Source of the DNA: Asaia sp003994335
GTDB taxonomy: Bacteria > Pseudomonadota > Alphaproteobacteria > Acetobacterales > Acetobacteraceae
NCBI RefSeq assembly: GCF_037151175.1
Contig: NZ_JBBCOR010000012.1
Span: 57,249 to 121,248, forward strand
Length of the DNA stretch: 64,000 bases
Direction of reading: 5' to 3'
The notes below the pieces were generated by a model, which was not told the origin of the DNA, did not search any database, and saw nothing but the letters and a program-made list of their open reading frames with translations. The position numbers and the translations under genes were made by a program. Position 1 is the first letter of the stretch. Every line of letters starts with the position of its first letter. Shown here piece after piece: positions 18,362 through 26,560 of the stretch.

Positions 18362-19267
18362 GTGAAGATCGCTCTAGATCCCTATATGCATCGCCATCTC
18401 AGCCTGGACGCCCTGTGCAGGAAGACCGCCGAGCTCGGATTTGACCATATCGAACTCTCTCCCAGGGAAGATTTCCTTCCCTGGTGGGTCCGGCCCCGGG
18501 CGCATGAAGAGCGGATCGCCTCGTTCAAGAAGTCTCTGAAGGATCATGGGGTCAGGCTTGCTTCCGTTCTGCCCATGTATCGGTGGGCGAGTCCGCATGA
18601 GGATGAGCGACAGGCGGCCGTACGCTACTGGATCGAGGCGATCAGGATTTGCGCCGAGATGGGTTGCGACACCATGAATTCCGAGTTTGGTCGCGGGCCA
18701 TCACCCGATCGCGGGCATCGCGTCAATTGTTGTGGGGGGATGCACTCCCACGAGCATAGTGAAGCTGCCTGGTGGCGCTCGATGGAGGAGCTTGTTCCCG
18801 TGTTCGAGCGCGAGGGGATCATGCTCAACATGGAGCCCCATCCGGAGGACTGGTGCGAGACACTCACTCCGGCGCTCGACATGCTCAAGACAATCGGGTC
18901 GGATCACGTCCGCTTCCTCTACTGCGCGCCGCATACCTTCTATTTCGGGGATGATATGCGAGCGATGATCCGCGAAGCAGGACCCATGATCCGCCACGTG
19001 CATATTGCTGATACCTATGATCACAAGGCATCTTCGGGCCTGCGCTATATCGTCAATCCGCCGGGTGCCAGGGTGACAGTCCATCAGCACATGGATCTGC
19101 ATCAGGGCGAGATCGACTGGGACGTCTTCTTCTCGACCCTCGCAGAGACAGGTTTCGACGGGATCGTGACCGCCTGCGTTTTTGGTTGGGAAGAGCGCGC
19201 CGACGAGTCAGGCCGGTTCATGCGGGCCGAGATCCAGCGTTATGTGGACAAGTATTTCCGGCGTTGA
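18362..19267 (+). CDS. Sugar phosphate isomerase/epimerase-like TIM-barrel protein
   Basis: 301 residues from a GTG with a GAGG site nine bases upstream. It belongs to the xylose isomerase-like TIM barrel (AP_endonuc_2) superfamily that includes IolE, IolI and hydroxypyruvate isomerase. Supporting segments are the opening MKIALDPYMHRHLSLDALC, LGFDHIELSPRED, the metal-ligand strand GIMLNMEPHPEDW, RHVHIADTYDHK and LAETGFDGIVTACVFGWEER. Conserved His, Glu and Asp residues for a divalent metal are present. The substrate cannot be told; an inositol or sugar-acid intermediate is likely. It follows the chaperone pair but a hairpin separates them. It converges on the antiporter gene. Confidence 0.8.
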   Translation: MKIALDPYMHRHLSLDALCRKTAELGFDHIELSPREDFLPWWVRPRAHEERIASFKKSLKDHGVRLASVLPMYRWASPHEDERQAAVRYWIEAIRICAEMGCDTMNSEFGRGPSPDRGHRVNCCGGMHSHEHSEAAWWRSMEELVPVFEREGIMLNMEPHPEDWCETLTPALDMLKTIGSDHVRFLYCAPHTFYFGDDMRAMIREAGPMIRHVHIADTYDHKASSGLRYIVNPPGARVTVHQHMDLHQGEIDWDVFFSTLAETGFDGIVTACVFGWEERADESGRFMRAEIQRYVDKYFRR

Positions 19268-19305
19268 CGCCCGAAGCCCCCCCGACAGGGCTCAGGCTTC
19301 AGGCG
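19268..19305. terminator. Hairpin between convergent isomerase and antiporter genes
   Basis: A CGCC/GGCG plus GAAGCC/GGCTTC stem with one mismatch begins at the isomerase stop. It sits between two gene ends and could serve both strands, though there is no strong T-tract. Confidence 0.45.
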
Positions 19306-19320
19306 GGGGGATCACAAGGG

Positions 19321-20538
19321 TCAGACAGGCGGGGACGGGCGCGGTTTGAACAGATGGAACAATGGTCCCGTCAGAATGGTCGAGATCACCGCCAGCACCA
19401 TCAGGGAGGCGAAGGCAAACTCAGACAGCATCCCCTGCTCATGCAGGATCGTTGCGGCGACAATCTCCATCAGCCCCTTGCATTGCAACAGGGCACCAAG
19501 GCTGAGCGTCTGGCGTCGCGATAGATCCTTCGACGGGGGGAAGAGATATATCGAACCGATTTTGGCCACGATCGAGATCACGACGAGGGAGAGTGAGGCC
19601 AGAACCGAGGGCCAGGTCAGGGCATCACCGTCGATACGCAGCCCACTATGTCCGAAAAACAGCGGCGCAAGCCAGATGAGGCAGAATGTCGAGACGGTCT
19701 CGAAGGGAAGGCGTTTGACCCAAGAAGGCGGCATGAAGGCACCGGCAAAATAGGCGCCGATCAGTTCATGAAGCCCCAGGGTCATGCTCGCCCAGGAGCC
19801 GAGACTGAGATAGAGCGGTACCACGGCCCAAATCACCAGTTTGGGAGGATTGCGGATAAAACGCGAGGCAAGCGAGCCACCTAAGCCGAGAGCGACAAGC
19901 AGTAGGAGCGCCAAACACTCGCGTAGCCCCCAGCTATGCATGGCCGTCTGACGCTCCGCAGCAAATTGCAGCAGGGCGAGCCCGATCCAGAGCGTGGCGT
20001 CGTCAATCACCGCAAGCTTGAGCGCAAGCTGCCCCAGCGGTTTGTCGCGCGCAGGGAGTTCGCGCACGATCCCGATCAGAACGGGCAGAGCACTGACGGC
20101 AATACAAAGCCCGATCGAGGCTGCGGCGATGAGCGGTGTAACCGCGGGTGCATGCCAGCCCGGCAGTGGCAGAAAGAACATGTAAACGAGGATCGTACCG
20201 ACCAGAAACGGCCCGCCAAGTGCGGTGGCTGCGCCCCCGAGAAGACGGGTGACCGGAGGCTTGGGCAGGGCATTTTCCGCAGCTTCACCTTCCGGATGCT
20301 GCCACATTTCCATGCCGGCCGTGAACGCCAGGACGAGTACTGCGATCCACCCGATCGTATCGCCGTAGAACGAGGGGACACCTATCGATTTGAGCGGAAG
20401 ATGCCAGACGGCAGCGAGGATTCCGATCAGGATCGGGATGACAGCAATCGGTACCACGCGCCCCATCACACGCCATAGAATCCATGGAACGCAGACAAAC
20501 AGACCCGCATCGGCGAGAAGCGCGGTTAGATCGCTCAT
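19321..20538 (-). CDS. Sodium/proton antiporter, CPA2 (KefB/GerN-like) family
   Basis: 405 residues from the ATG at 20538, which has GAAAGGG upstream. A longer in-frame reading to 20604 adds a non-hydrophobic extension and is unlikely. About 11-12 hydrophobic helices are visible. Family features include DTIGWIAVLVLAFTAGMEMW (helix with the conserved GMEM), AIDDATLWIGLALL-like VIDDATLW (the Asp pair used for cation/proton exchange), and LGLHELIGAYFAGAFMPP. No TrkA-N regulatory domain is attached, unlike KefB. It moves K+ or Na+ against H+ across the inner membrane; the exact ion is not predictable. It is transcribed towards the isomerase gene and divergently from the M48 protease. Confidence 0.88.
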   Translation of the reverse strand: MSDLTALLADAGLFVCVPWILWRVMGRVVPIAVIPILIGILAAVWHLPLKSIGVPSFYGDTIGWIAVLVLAFTAGMEMWQHPEGEAAENALPKPPVTRLLGGAATALGGPFLVGTILVYMFFLPLPGWHAPAVTPLIAAASIGLCIAVSALPVLIGIVRELPARDKPLGQLALKLAVIDDATLWIGLALLQFAAERQTAMHSWGLRECLALLLLVALGLGGSLASRFIRNPPKLVIWAVVPLYLSLGSWASMTLGLHELIGAYFAGAFMPPSWVKRLPFETVSTFCLIWLAPLFFGHSGLRIDGDALTWPSVLASLSLVVISIVAKIGSIYLFPPSKDLSRRQTLSLGALLQCKGLMEIVAATILHEQGMLSEFAFASLMVLAVISTILTGPLFHLFKPRPSPPV

Positions 20539-20745
20539 ACATGCCCTTTCAATCTTTGATGAAAAGATAGCGTGAATTTGCGTGCGAGGGAAATCCAACG
20601 CCATACCGCGTGGACGCGTGGCGTGTCATGATGGACGTTGGTGGGCATCATTACATGGCTTTCGTGTGCAGGCATTGTCTTGTACCCAAGCTGTCTGGTG
20701 AAACTTCTCAGATCCACCTTCGCGCAATAATAAAAAGGTCAAGCA

Positions 20746-21594
20746 ATGCCACCGGTCCTGCAGAAATATCGTCATCCCAATGAACGTCTCTATGGCGGGC
20801 TCCTGACCGGAACAGGGCTGATCCTCTGGCTCCTCCTGGGGATCATCGCAGTCGCGGCCTCGATCACCGATCCGCGTGCCGCCGCAGAATTCGTGGTGTT
20901 CGCGGTGTATGCCGTGTCCTTCATGCTGGCCCTCGTCATTTTTGCCGCGCTGTATCGCGCGTACGCCATGGGGCACATGGTGCTCCTGTCCGAGAAACAA
21001 TTCCCGCACCTCCATTCCATGTTCGTCGAGGTGAGCCAGAAGCTGGGCCTGGATGAGACACCCACAGCGTTCATCTATAATTCCGGTGGCATCATGAATG
21101 CCTTCGCGATCCGGTTACTGCGCGGCCGCTATGTTTTCCTGACCTCTGCAATCGTCGAGGCTGAGGAGGACGAACAGATCCGTTTCATCATGGCGCATGA
21201 AGTCGCTCATCATGTTTTGGGTCATCTGAGTGGTTTCAAGCACTCTCTGCGCTTGCCCGCCTACATGGTTCCGTTTCTCTATCGCGCCTATTCGCGCGCG
21301 CGCGAACATAGCTGCGATGCGGTGGGCGCATCCGTCCTGCCCGATGCGCGTCACGCGCTTGGTGCGCTTCAGATGCTGGCCTGCGGCGTGAAGCGTCTCA
21401 ACGCTTCGATGAACGTCGAGGCTTTCGCGGCGCAGGAATATGCAGTGCCTAGTGTCGCAGGGTTCGTGCTGGAGATCTCGTCGACCCATCCGCGCACGAC
21501 GAGACGTGTCGCGCGGATACGGGCGCTCTTTGCGATGCGTGACGCCCCTCAATTGGAGGCGAGGGCCAGACTCTCTCCTGATATTCTGGACTGA
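20746..21594 (+). CDS. M48-family membrane zinc metalloprotease
   Basis: 282 residues with an AAGG site before the ATG. The zinc motif HEVAHH lies in RFIMAHEVAHHVLGHLSGF (about residue 150), and the third ligand Glu probably lies in AYSRAREHSCDAVG, as in HtpX and Ste24 relatives. Two N-terminal membrane helices (about 22-43 and 47-68) anchor it in the inner membrane; upstream, VFLTSAIVEAEEDEQIRFIM is typical. HtpX-type proteases clear misfolded membrane proteins. This one is shorter and divergent, so I keep a family-level name. It converges with the receptor gene and a hairpin lies between. Confidence 0.88.
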   Translation: MPPVLQKYRHPNERLYGGLLTGTGLILWLLLGIIAVAASITDPRAAAEFVVFAVYAVSFMLALVIFAALYRAYAMGHMVLLSEKQFPHLHSMFVEVSQKLGLDETPTAFIYNSGGIMNAFAIRLLRGRYVFLTSAIVEAEEDEQIRFIMAHEVAHHVLGHLSGFKHSLRLPAYMVPFLYRAYSRAREHSCDAVGASVLPDARHALGALQMLACGVKRLNASMNVEAFAAQEYAVPSVAGFVLEISSTHPRTTRRVARIRALFAMRDAPQLEARARLSPDILD

Positions 21595-21633
21595 TTGGGG
21601 TAACGGGGAGAAAGTCCAGCGCCACTTGCCCAT

Positions 21634-21668
21634 CGAGAGGGAGCGATGTGCCAGGGCGCTCCCTTTCG
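21634..21668. terminator. Terminator hairpin between M48 protease and TonB receptor genes
   Basis: A 12-bp stem (CGAGAGGGAGCG with CGCTCCCTTTCG, one G-T pair) and an 11-base loop lie between two convergent gene ends. It probably terminates transcription from one or both sides; no long T-run is present. Confidence 0.5.
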
Positions 21669-21692
21669 AAATGATGGCGCGTGAAGATGGAG

Positions 21693-24101
21693 TCAGAGGC
21701 TTGCCTGCAGGCTGAGCGAGAAAGACCTCGGGGCACCGATAAGCACCTCTGATGGGTAGCTCGTATCCGCCCACTGCACGAAATGCTTGTTGCCGACGTT
21801 GTCAATGCGGCCATAGAGCGTGAAGCCTTTGCGGATATGCCAGGCCGCGAAGACATTCACCAGGGCGTAATCTTTGAGCGCGAGGGTGTTGGCATAGTCC
21901 CCCTTGCGGGCTGAGACGTACCGCATACCGGCGCCCAGATCGACTGGCAGATTGAGCGCCGAGCTCCAGATTCCCCAGAGATTGGCGGTAACCTTGGGCA
22001 CATTCGGCACCTGGTTGCCCGAGGCGTCGGTCGTCGCATCCGGGAAGAACGTGCCGTAATGGGAGTCCGTATAGGCGACATTGCCGGAGAGGCTCCAATG
22101 TCTGGCAATGCGCCAATCAGTCTGAGCTTCCATCCCGCGCGACTTCTGGCTACCAGCGGTGGAGACGCTGTCCTGTCCGGTCTGTACCAGGACGCGGGTC
22201 CGCCTGATGTCGAAGAGCGCGAGTGTCGTGACCAGATGCCCTGAAAAGGCTCGCGCCTTCAGGCCGATCTCGCCCTGTCGGGAACGCGAAAGGCGTGAGA
22301 ACTGACCTCGATTGGCGAGAAACAGGTTGGACCCCGGAGGGTCTTCGGCGGTCGTGTACACACCGTAGAGGCTGAGATCTGGAAGAAGATCATAGACCGG
22401 GCCGATACGGAAGTTGGCCGGGTTGTAATGGCCCTTGAAGCTGGTCGCAGCGTTGAGCTGGCCGTTCTGGTTGTAGTTTTGCCTGTCGAGTGACAGCCAG
22501 TCATAGCGGAACCCGCCTACCAGACGCAGCTTTTCCGTCACCGAAAGCGTATCCTCCAGGAACAGCCCGGCATCAATCATGGTGGTAGGCGATTTGCGAT
22601 AGGGGTACTCCCCGGCGAAGGGACCGACCGAGCCCCCTTGGGGGTTCACCAGCGAGACGCTATCGGCATAATCTGCATCAGGAAAACCACGGTTGCGAAT
22701 GAAGCGCAGGTAGTAGGCATCACCCCCGATCACGAACCGATTGCGGAGCCCGAACAGGTGGTGGTCGACCCGTGCATCGATGCTGTCACCGAGCTGATGC
22801 TGGTTCTGATAAACGTAAAAGCGGTCGCGACCGATGCTTCCGGGGACGATCGATGCGCCGCTCGCGTCCACGGCGCCCGTGCTGCCGATATAACTGTAAG
22901 TCTCAGCGTTGTTCCAGCGGCGCTTGGCGTAGAGGAAATAGGCCTTGTCATGCAGGGTGATGTGCGGGCTCAGGACCCAATCGAGATGCAGGGTCGGGGT
23001 CGCATTGACAGAGCTGGCCTGCGGATTGGAAACATTGTAATTGCGCCAGAGCGATGCCCTGCTCACGACAAGTCCCTTAGACGAATGCAGCAAGCCTCCC
23101 GTGGCATCAGCGACAGCCGAGCCTGGTACGAGCGGGGCACCGTAATAGGTGGAGAGTTCGTCAGTCAGATAGTCCATGCCCAGGCGCGCGGCGAAAGACG
23201 GTGACGGATGCCAGAGCACTGTAGTCGTCCAGTCATTGCTGTGAGGACTGGCTCCTTTGACATAGCCATCTGATGAGGTGCGGCTGAAGTCGCTCCTGAT
23301 GGCAAGGCTGCGTGAAAGCGGCACGGAACCGCCGAAACCCGCGTTCCAGCTGTTGAAGCTGCCATAGGAGACGAGCGCGTCGGCGTGCATGCGTTCCAGG
23401 TCGGGGGTGCGGGTGCGCATATCCACGGTCCCTCCCACGGCACCCTGACCGTAGAGAACGGAGGAAGGCCCCTTGAGCACCTCGACTGCCTCCAGATTGA
23501 AGGCATTGAGGGGGCGGTTCACCATGGTGGTCGGGCCAAAATAGACACCGTCCTTCAGAATGAGAATCTGGTTGCCGGTAAAACCGCGCATCATCAATTG
23601 TGCCGGGCTGCCGGGTGATCCGCCGGAGGTCACGCCGGGCGCTGAGTCGGCAGCCTCTTCGGCATGGGTATAGCCCCGCTGGAGAATGGTCTTGCGCTCG
23701 ATCACAGAAATCGAGGCCGGATTATGCTGCAGGCTGAGGCCAAGCCGCCCGCCGATGGCGGGCCGTGCCTTGAGCCCCGTACTCTGGCCCTTGGCGGTTA
23801 TATATTCATCCGAGCTTGTCTGATCCGGGCTAGTTTGATCTGGGCCAGTCTTATCAGGGCCAGTCTTATCAGGGCCAGTCTGATCCGGGTCAGTCTGGCC
23901 CAAGCGAGTCCGCTCGGGGCGGGTTTGCTCCATGCCCTTCAGCCCCAGGGGAGCACGAGCCGGAGCAGTCCGGGCCTGGGAAGCTTGAGTCGCGCCAGTT
24001 TGCGTCGCGACAGTTTGGGCCGAGGTAGCCCTGGACAGGGCAGGCAGGGCGATGGTCGACAAGGACAATCCTGTCAGAAGGAGGGCGCGTGAGGAGCGCA
24101 T
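21693..24101 (-). CDS. TonB-dependent outer-membrane receptor under cobalamin riboswitch control
   Basis: 802 residues. A signal peptide (about 1-29, LLLTGLSLSTIALPALSRAT) is followed by a low-complexity linker with pentapeptide repeats (about 40-95). The plug domain follows (SVIERKTILQRGYTHAEEA, QLMMRGFTGNQILILKDGVY, LEAVEVLKGPSSVLYGQGAV). The 22-strand barrel ends in SFSLSLQASL with hydrophobic residues typical of porin ends. By plug and barrel it resembles siderophore receptors of the FhuA/FoxA type. A cobalamin riboswitch lies directly upstream, so the substrate is more likely a corrinoid than ferric siderophore (inference). No btuCDF genes are adjacent. Confidence 0.88.
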   Translation of the reverse strand: MRSSRALLLTGLSLSTIALPALSRATSAQTVATQTGATQASQARTAPARAPLGLKGMEQTRPERTRLGQTDPDQTGPDKTGPDKTGPDQTSPDQTSSDEYITAKGQSTGLKARPAIGGRLGLSLQHNPASISVIERKTILQRGYTHAEEAADSAPGVTSGGSPGSPAQLMMRGFTGNQILILKDGVYFGPTTMVNRPLNAFNLEAVEVLKGPSSVLYGQGAVGGTVDMRTRTPDLERMHADALVSYGSFNSWNAGFGGSVPLSRSLAIRSDFSRTSSDGYVKGASPHSNDWTTTVLWHPSPSFAARLGMDYLTDELSTYYGAPLVPGSAVADATGGLLHSSKGLVVSRASLWRNYNVSNPQASSVNATPTLHLDWVLSPHITLHDKAYFLYAKRRWNNAETYSYIGSTGAVDASGASIVPGSIGRDRFYVYQNQHQLGDSIDARVDHHLFGLRNRFVIGGDAYYLRFIRNRGFPDADYADSVSLVNPQGGSVGPFAGEYPYRKSPTTMIDAGLFLEDTLSVTEKLRLVGGFRYDWLSLDRQNYNQNGQLNAATSFKGHYNPANFRIGPVYDLLPDLSLYGVYTTAEDPPGSNLFLANRGQFSRLSRSRQGEIGLKARAFSGHLVTTLALFDIRRTRVLVQTGQDSVSTAGSQKSRGMEAQTDWRIARHWSLSGNVAYTDSHYGTFFPDATTDASGNQVPNVPKVTANLWGIWSSALNLPVDLGAGMRYVSARKGDYANTLALKDYALVNVFAAWHIRKGFTLYGRIDNVGNKHFVQWADTSYPSEVLIGAPRSFSLSLQASL
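23815..23934 (-). repeat. 15-bp tandem repeat encoding a PDQTG-type pentapeptide
   Basis: Eight 15-base units lie head to tail. Two (23845-23859 and 23860-23874) are identical and the rest differ by a few bases. In the receptor's frame they encode PD(Q/K)T(G/S) between the signal peptide and the plug. Weaker 15-base periodicity continues towards the 5' end of the gene (to about 24020). The length is a multiple of three, so changes in copy number would keep the frame. Confidence 0.85.
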
Positions 24102-24199
24102 GAGCTGCGTTCTATCCCATATTCACGTCACTACGATGGGCGCGCCATAACGCGCCACCTTCGGGACACCCCGCCCGTCGGATCTCGTCCGTGACCATG

Positions 24200-24392
24200 C
24201 GTGATGGCAGGTCTCCTGGCTCGTGCGTCCTCATGCGGTCACTGGCCTTCCCGGGGATAGAGACCCAGTGGCTGGGCCTATGGGCCCGCATGATCGCACT
24301 CGTCACCTACAGTTGCGGGGGCAGCCATGGCGTCAGACCATGTTCCCTTTTCATCCCGGTCGCCCGGGAACCATCAAGGCGGACCCTAGCGG
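24200..24392 (-). promoter_or_regulatory. Cobalamin (adenosylcobalamin) riboswitch
   Basis: Read on the minus strand, the hallmark segments occur in the right order: GATGAAAAGGGAA, then GCTGCCCCCGCAACTGTA, then CCACTGGG followed by GGGAAGGCCAGTG, AGGACGC, and finally the B12 box GAGCCAGGAGACCTGCC (24206-24222). The leader continues about 100 bases to the receptor ATG. A GGCGCG/CGCGCC hairpin at 24139-24156 could be the expression platform. Such elements turn off B12 uptake or synthesis genes when cobalamin is plentiful. The only gene downstream on this strand is the receptor. Confidence 0.93.
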
Positions 24393-24518
24393 GGCTGAAT
24401 GGGGTGTCAACGAAATGGTATAAGAACCAGATGTTTCGGCTCGAGAGTGAGGCATGGCGGGCACAGCGCGGTGGGAGTGCGTCAATGTTGAGAGGCGTTT
24501 GATTGCGTCGATCGAAGG

Positions 24519-26543
24519 TTAGGCGGGGCCATTGGCTCTTCGGGCGAAATGCGGGTCAGACAGGCTGGGCGTTCCATTCTCGCTATGGCCGGCCAGAGCG
24601 AGCAGCGTGGTTCCGTCCGGCGCGCGAAGCTCGATGTGATACCAGCGATCACTGCTGGCGAGCATTATCTCCTTCGTTAAACGGGTTTGTGGCGTGAGTG
24701 CGCGCTTGATGGTTTGACCGGAATAATGATCAATCAGCAGGACGTCGTGGCATGGCGGGTGACCGATCTCGATGGTGAGTGTCATCCGATCATTCTCTTC
24801 CCTGTGACTCACACCAAGTCCGCTTCTCGGATGATGGAGCCGATAAAAGCCATTCGGCCCATAGATCTCGACAGGGGCGTCCAGCGCGCAGGTACATACC
24901 CTGGTCGATTGGGCGGCTACCGTCAGATGCTGCGAAGCATGTCCCTTCTGACGGATACGGAACACCGCGCCCTGATCTCCTGAGTTCGAGAAAGCGAGCG
25001 CTGTAGGCGCATCGGCCCGCGTGGCAAGCGCGAGGCGATAAGGCAAGGCGCGGGTCGGCCTCTGTCCGGCCTCCTGATCGGGCAGGCTACCATTCTCAGG
25101 CACAAGGGGCGGCGGGTGGGCACAGGAGAGACGCGTCTGGAGCAGATACGTATCCGTGTTCGGCAAATCGGCTGACCAGACGGGGTCTGGTTTGCTGAAA
25201 TCGAAGACAGAGGTCAGATCGCCACAAACAGCGCGGCGCCAGGGGGTGATGGTAGGGCAGGGGATACCAAAGCGTTTCTCGAGAAACTGGATCACAGAGG
25301 TATGGTCGAAAACCTGCGAGTTGACCCAGCCTCCTTTGGTCCAGGGCGAAATGATCAGCGCGGGAACGCGTGGTCCCAGCCCAACCGGTTCACCGTGGAA
25401 ACTCTCTCCCCTTGTGGAGACGCTTCCAGCGCTCTCCGACGCACCATCGAGCGCCGGGACTGGCGGCGGTACATGATCGAAAAACCCGTCATTCTCGTCG
25501 TAATTGAGGATGAAGACGGTTTTTGACCAGGTATCCGGGTGGCGAACGAAGATATCGATCAGTTTGGAAATCAGATGCTCGCCGAATCCCGGTGGTGCTT
25601 CCGGATGCTCTGACAGCGCAGCAGGGGGGACGATCCAGGAAACCTGCGGCAGAGTGCCTTGGGCGATATCCTTCTCGAATGCGTCCAGCAGATAGCGGCC
25701 CTCGAGTTCGTGCATATTCTCCTTCGTCGATCCGGGGACGATGGCGCGGGCATTGCGGTAGCGCCAGTCTTTCGGGTCGAGGTTGCGGAACTGCCTGAAT
25801 GAAGCGAGAGGGTTATCGCCGAAATTGTCGTATTCCTGATAAAACTTCCAGCTGACACCGGCTTCCTGGAGGCGTTCCGGATAGGTCGTCCAGTCGAAGG
25901 GCGTGAAATGCGGGTTGTCATGCGCCATGTCGGCAGACCAGTTGCCGTCATCCACATTCTCGACCGCCTGCTTCCCGTCTGCCCCTACGGAGAGGCCATT
26001 GGTGCCGGTGAAGAAATAGAGGCGGTTCGGATTGGTCGGCCCGAAGATGGAGGCGTGATAGGCGTCACAGATGGTGAAGGCGTCAGCAAGCGCATAGTAA
26101 TAGGGGATCTCCCGCCGCGTGAAATACCCCATGGTCATAGGGGTTTTATGCGGAACCCACCCCTCCCACTCATTCCAGGCGGCCTGCGTGCCTTTCCAGC
26201 TGTGATCGAGGCTTTTCAGGCAGGCGGCCGAGGTATGGATCGTGTCGAACAGGAAGGGCCAGACAGCCCGGCCTTTGGCATCTTTCTGCGCGAAGACCGA
26301 ACTGCCATCAGCCTGGGTCTCGGCCCGTGGGTCGCCGAAGCCGCGTACCCCGCGCAGGGACCCGAAATAATGGTCGAAGCTACGGTTTTCCTGCATCAGG
26401 ATCACCACATGCTTGACGTCCTGTATCGTTCCCGTTTCGCGATGGGCGGGGATGGCAAGGGCCTTGCGCAGATTATCGGGCAGGGCGGTTCCGGCCAAAG
26501 CGGCAGCACCAAGGGAGAGAAATTGCCGACGGCCGGGTTTCAT
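24519..26543 (-). CDS. Phosphocholine-specific phospholipase C, Tat-exported
   Basis: 674 residues. The N-terminus GRRQFLSLGAAALAGTALP is a twin-arginine signal with the usual hydrophobic core. The bacterial phospholipase C / acid phosphatase signature follows: HVVILMQENRSFDHYFGSLR, then GFGDPRA, IFGPTNPNRLYFFTGTNG, FILNYDENDGFFDHVPPP and GLGPRVPALIISPWTKGG, with active-site Asn, Asp and His residues conserved. Two short C-terminal domains follow. The enzyme should cleave phosphatidylcholine or sphingomyelin outside the inner membrane, freeing phosphocholine. It lies 17 bases after a TonB receptor gene, so the two form an operon. Phosphate-starvation control is likely (see the upstream repeats). 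Confidence 0.92.
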   Translation of the reverse strand: MKPGRRQFLSLGAAALAGTALPDNLRKALAIPAHRETGTIQDVKHVVILMQENRSFDHYFGSLRGVRGFGDPRAETQADGSSVFAQKDAKGRAVWPFLFDTIHTSAACLKSLDHSWKGTQAAWNEWEGWVPHKTPMTMGYFTRREIPYYYALADAFTICDAYHASIFGPTNPNRLYFFTGTNGLSVGADGKQAVENVDDGNWSADMAHDNPHFTPFDWTTYPERLQEAGVSWKFYQEYDNFGDNPLASFRQFRNLDPKDWRYRNARAIVPGSTKENMHELEGRYLLDAFEKDIAQGTLPQVSWIVPPAALSEHPEAPPGFGEHLISKLIDIFVRHPDTWSKTVFILNYDENDGFFDHVPPPVPALDGASESAGSVSTRGESFHGEPVGLGPRVPALIISPWTKGGWVNSQVFDHTSVIQFLEKRFGIPCPTITPWRRAVCGDLTSVFDFSKPDPVWSADLPNTDTYLLQTRLSCAHPPPLVPENGSLPDQEAGQRPTRALPYRLALATRADAPTALAFSNSGDQGAVFRIRQKGHASQHLTVAAQSTRVCTCALDAPVEIYGPNGFYRLHHPRSGLGVSHREENDRMTLTIEIGHPPCHDVLLIDHYSGQTIKRALTPQTRLTKEIMLASSDRWYHIELRAPDGTTLLALAGHSENGTPSLSDPHFARRANGPA

Positions 26544-26560
26544 GCTGGGGCTTCCGGTTC

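Noticed and set aside
23664..24092. Pentapeptide-repeat-like protein (ASLIR repeats) on the plus strand
   Set aside because: It is the antisense reading of the 15-bp repeat in the TonB receptor, which has a riboswitch, signal peptide and full domain set on the minus strand.
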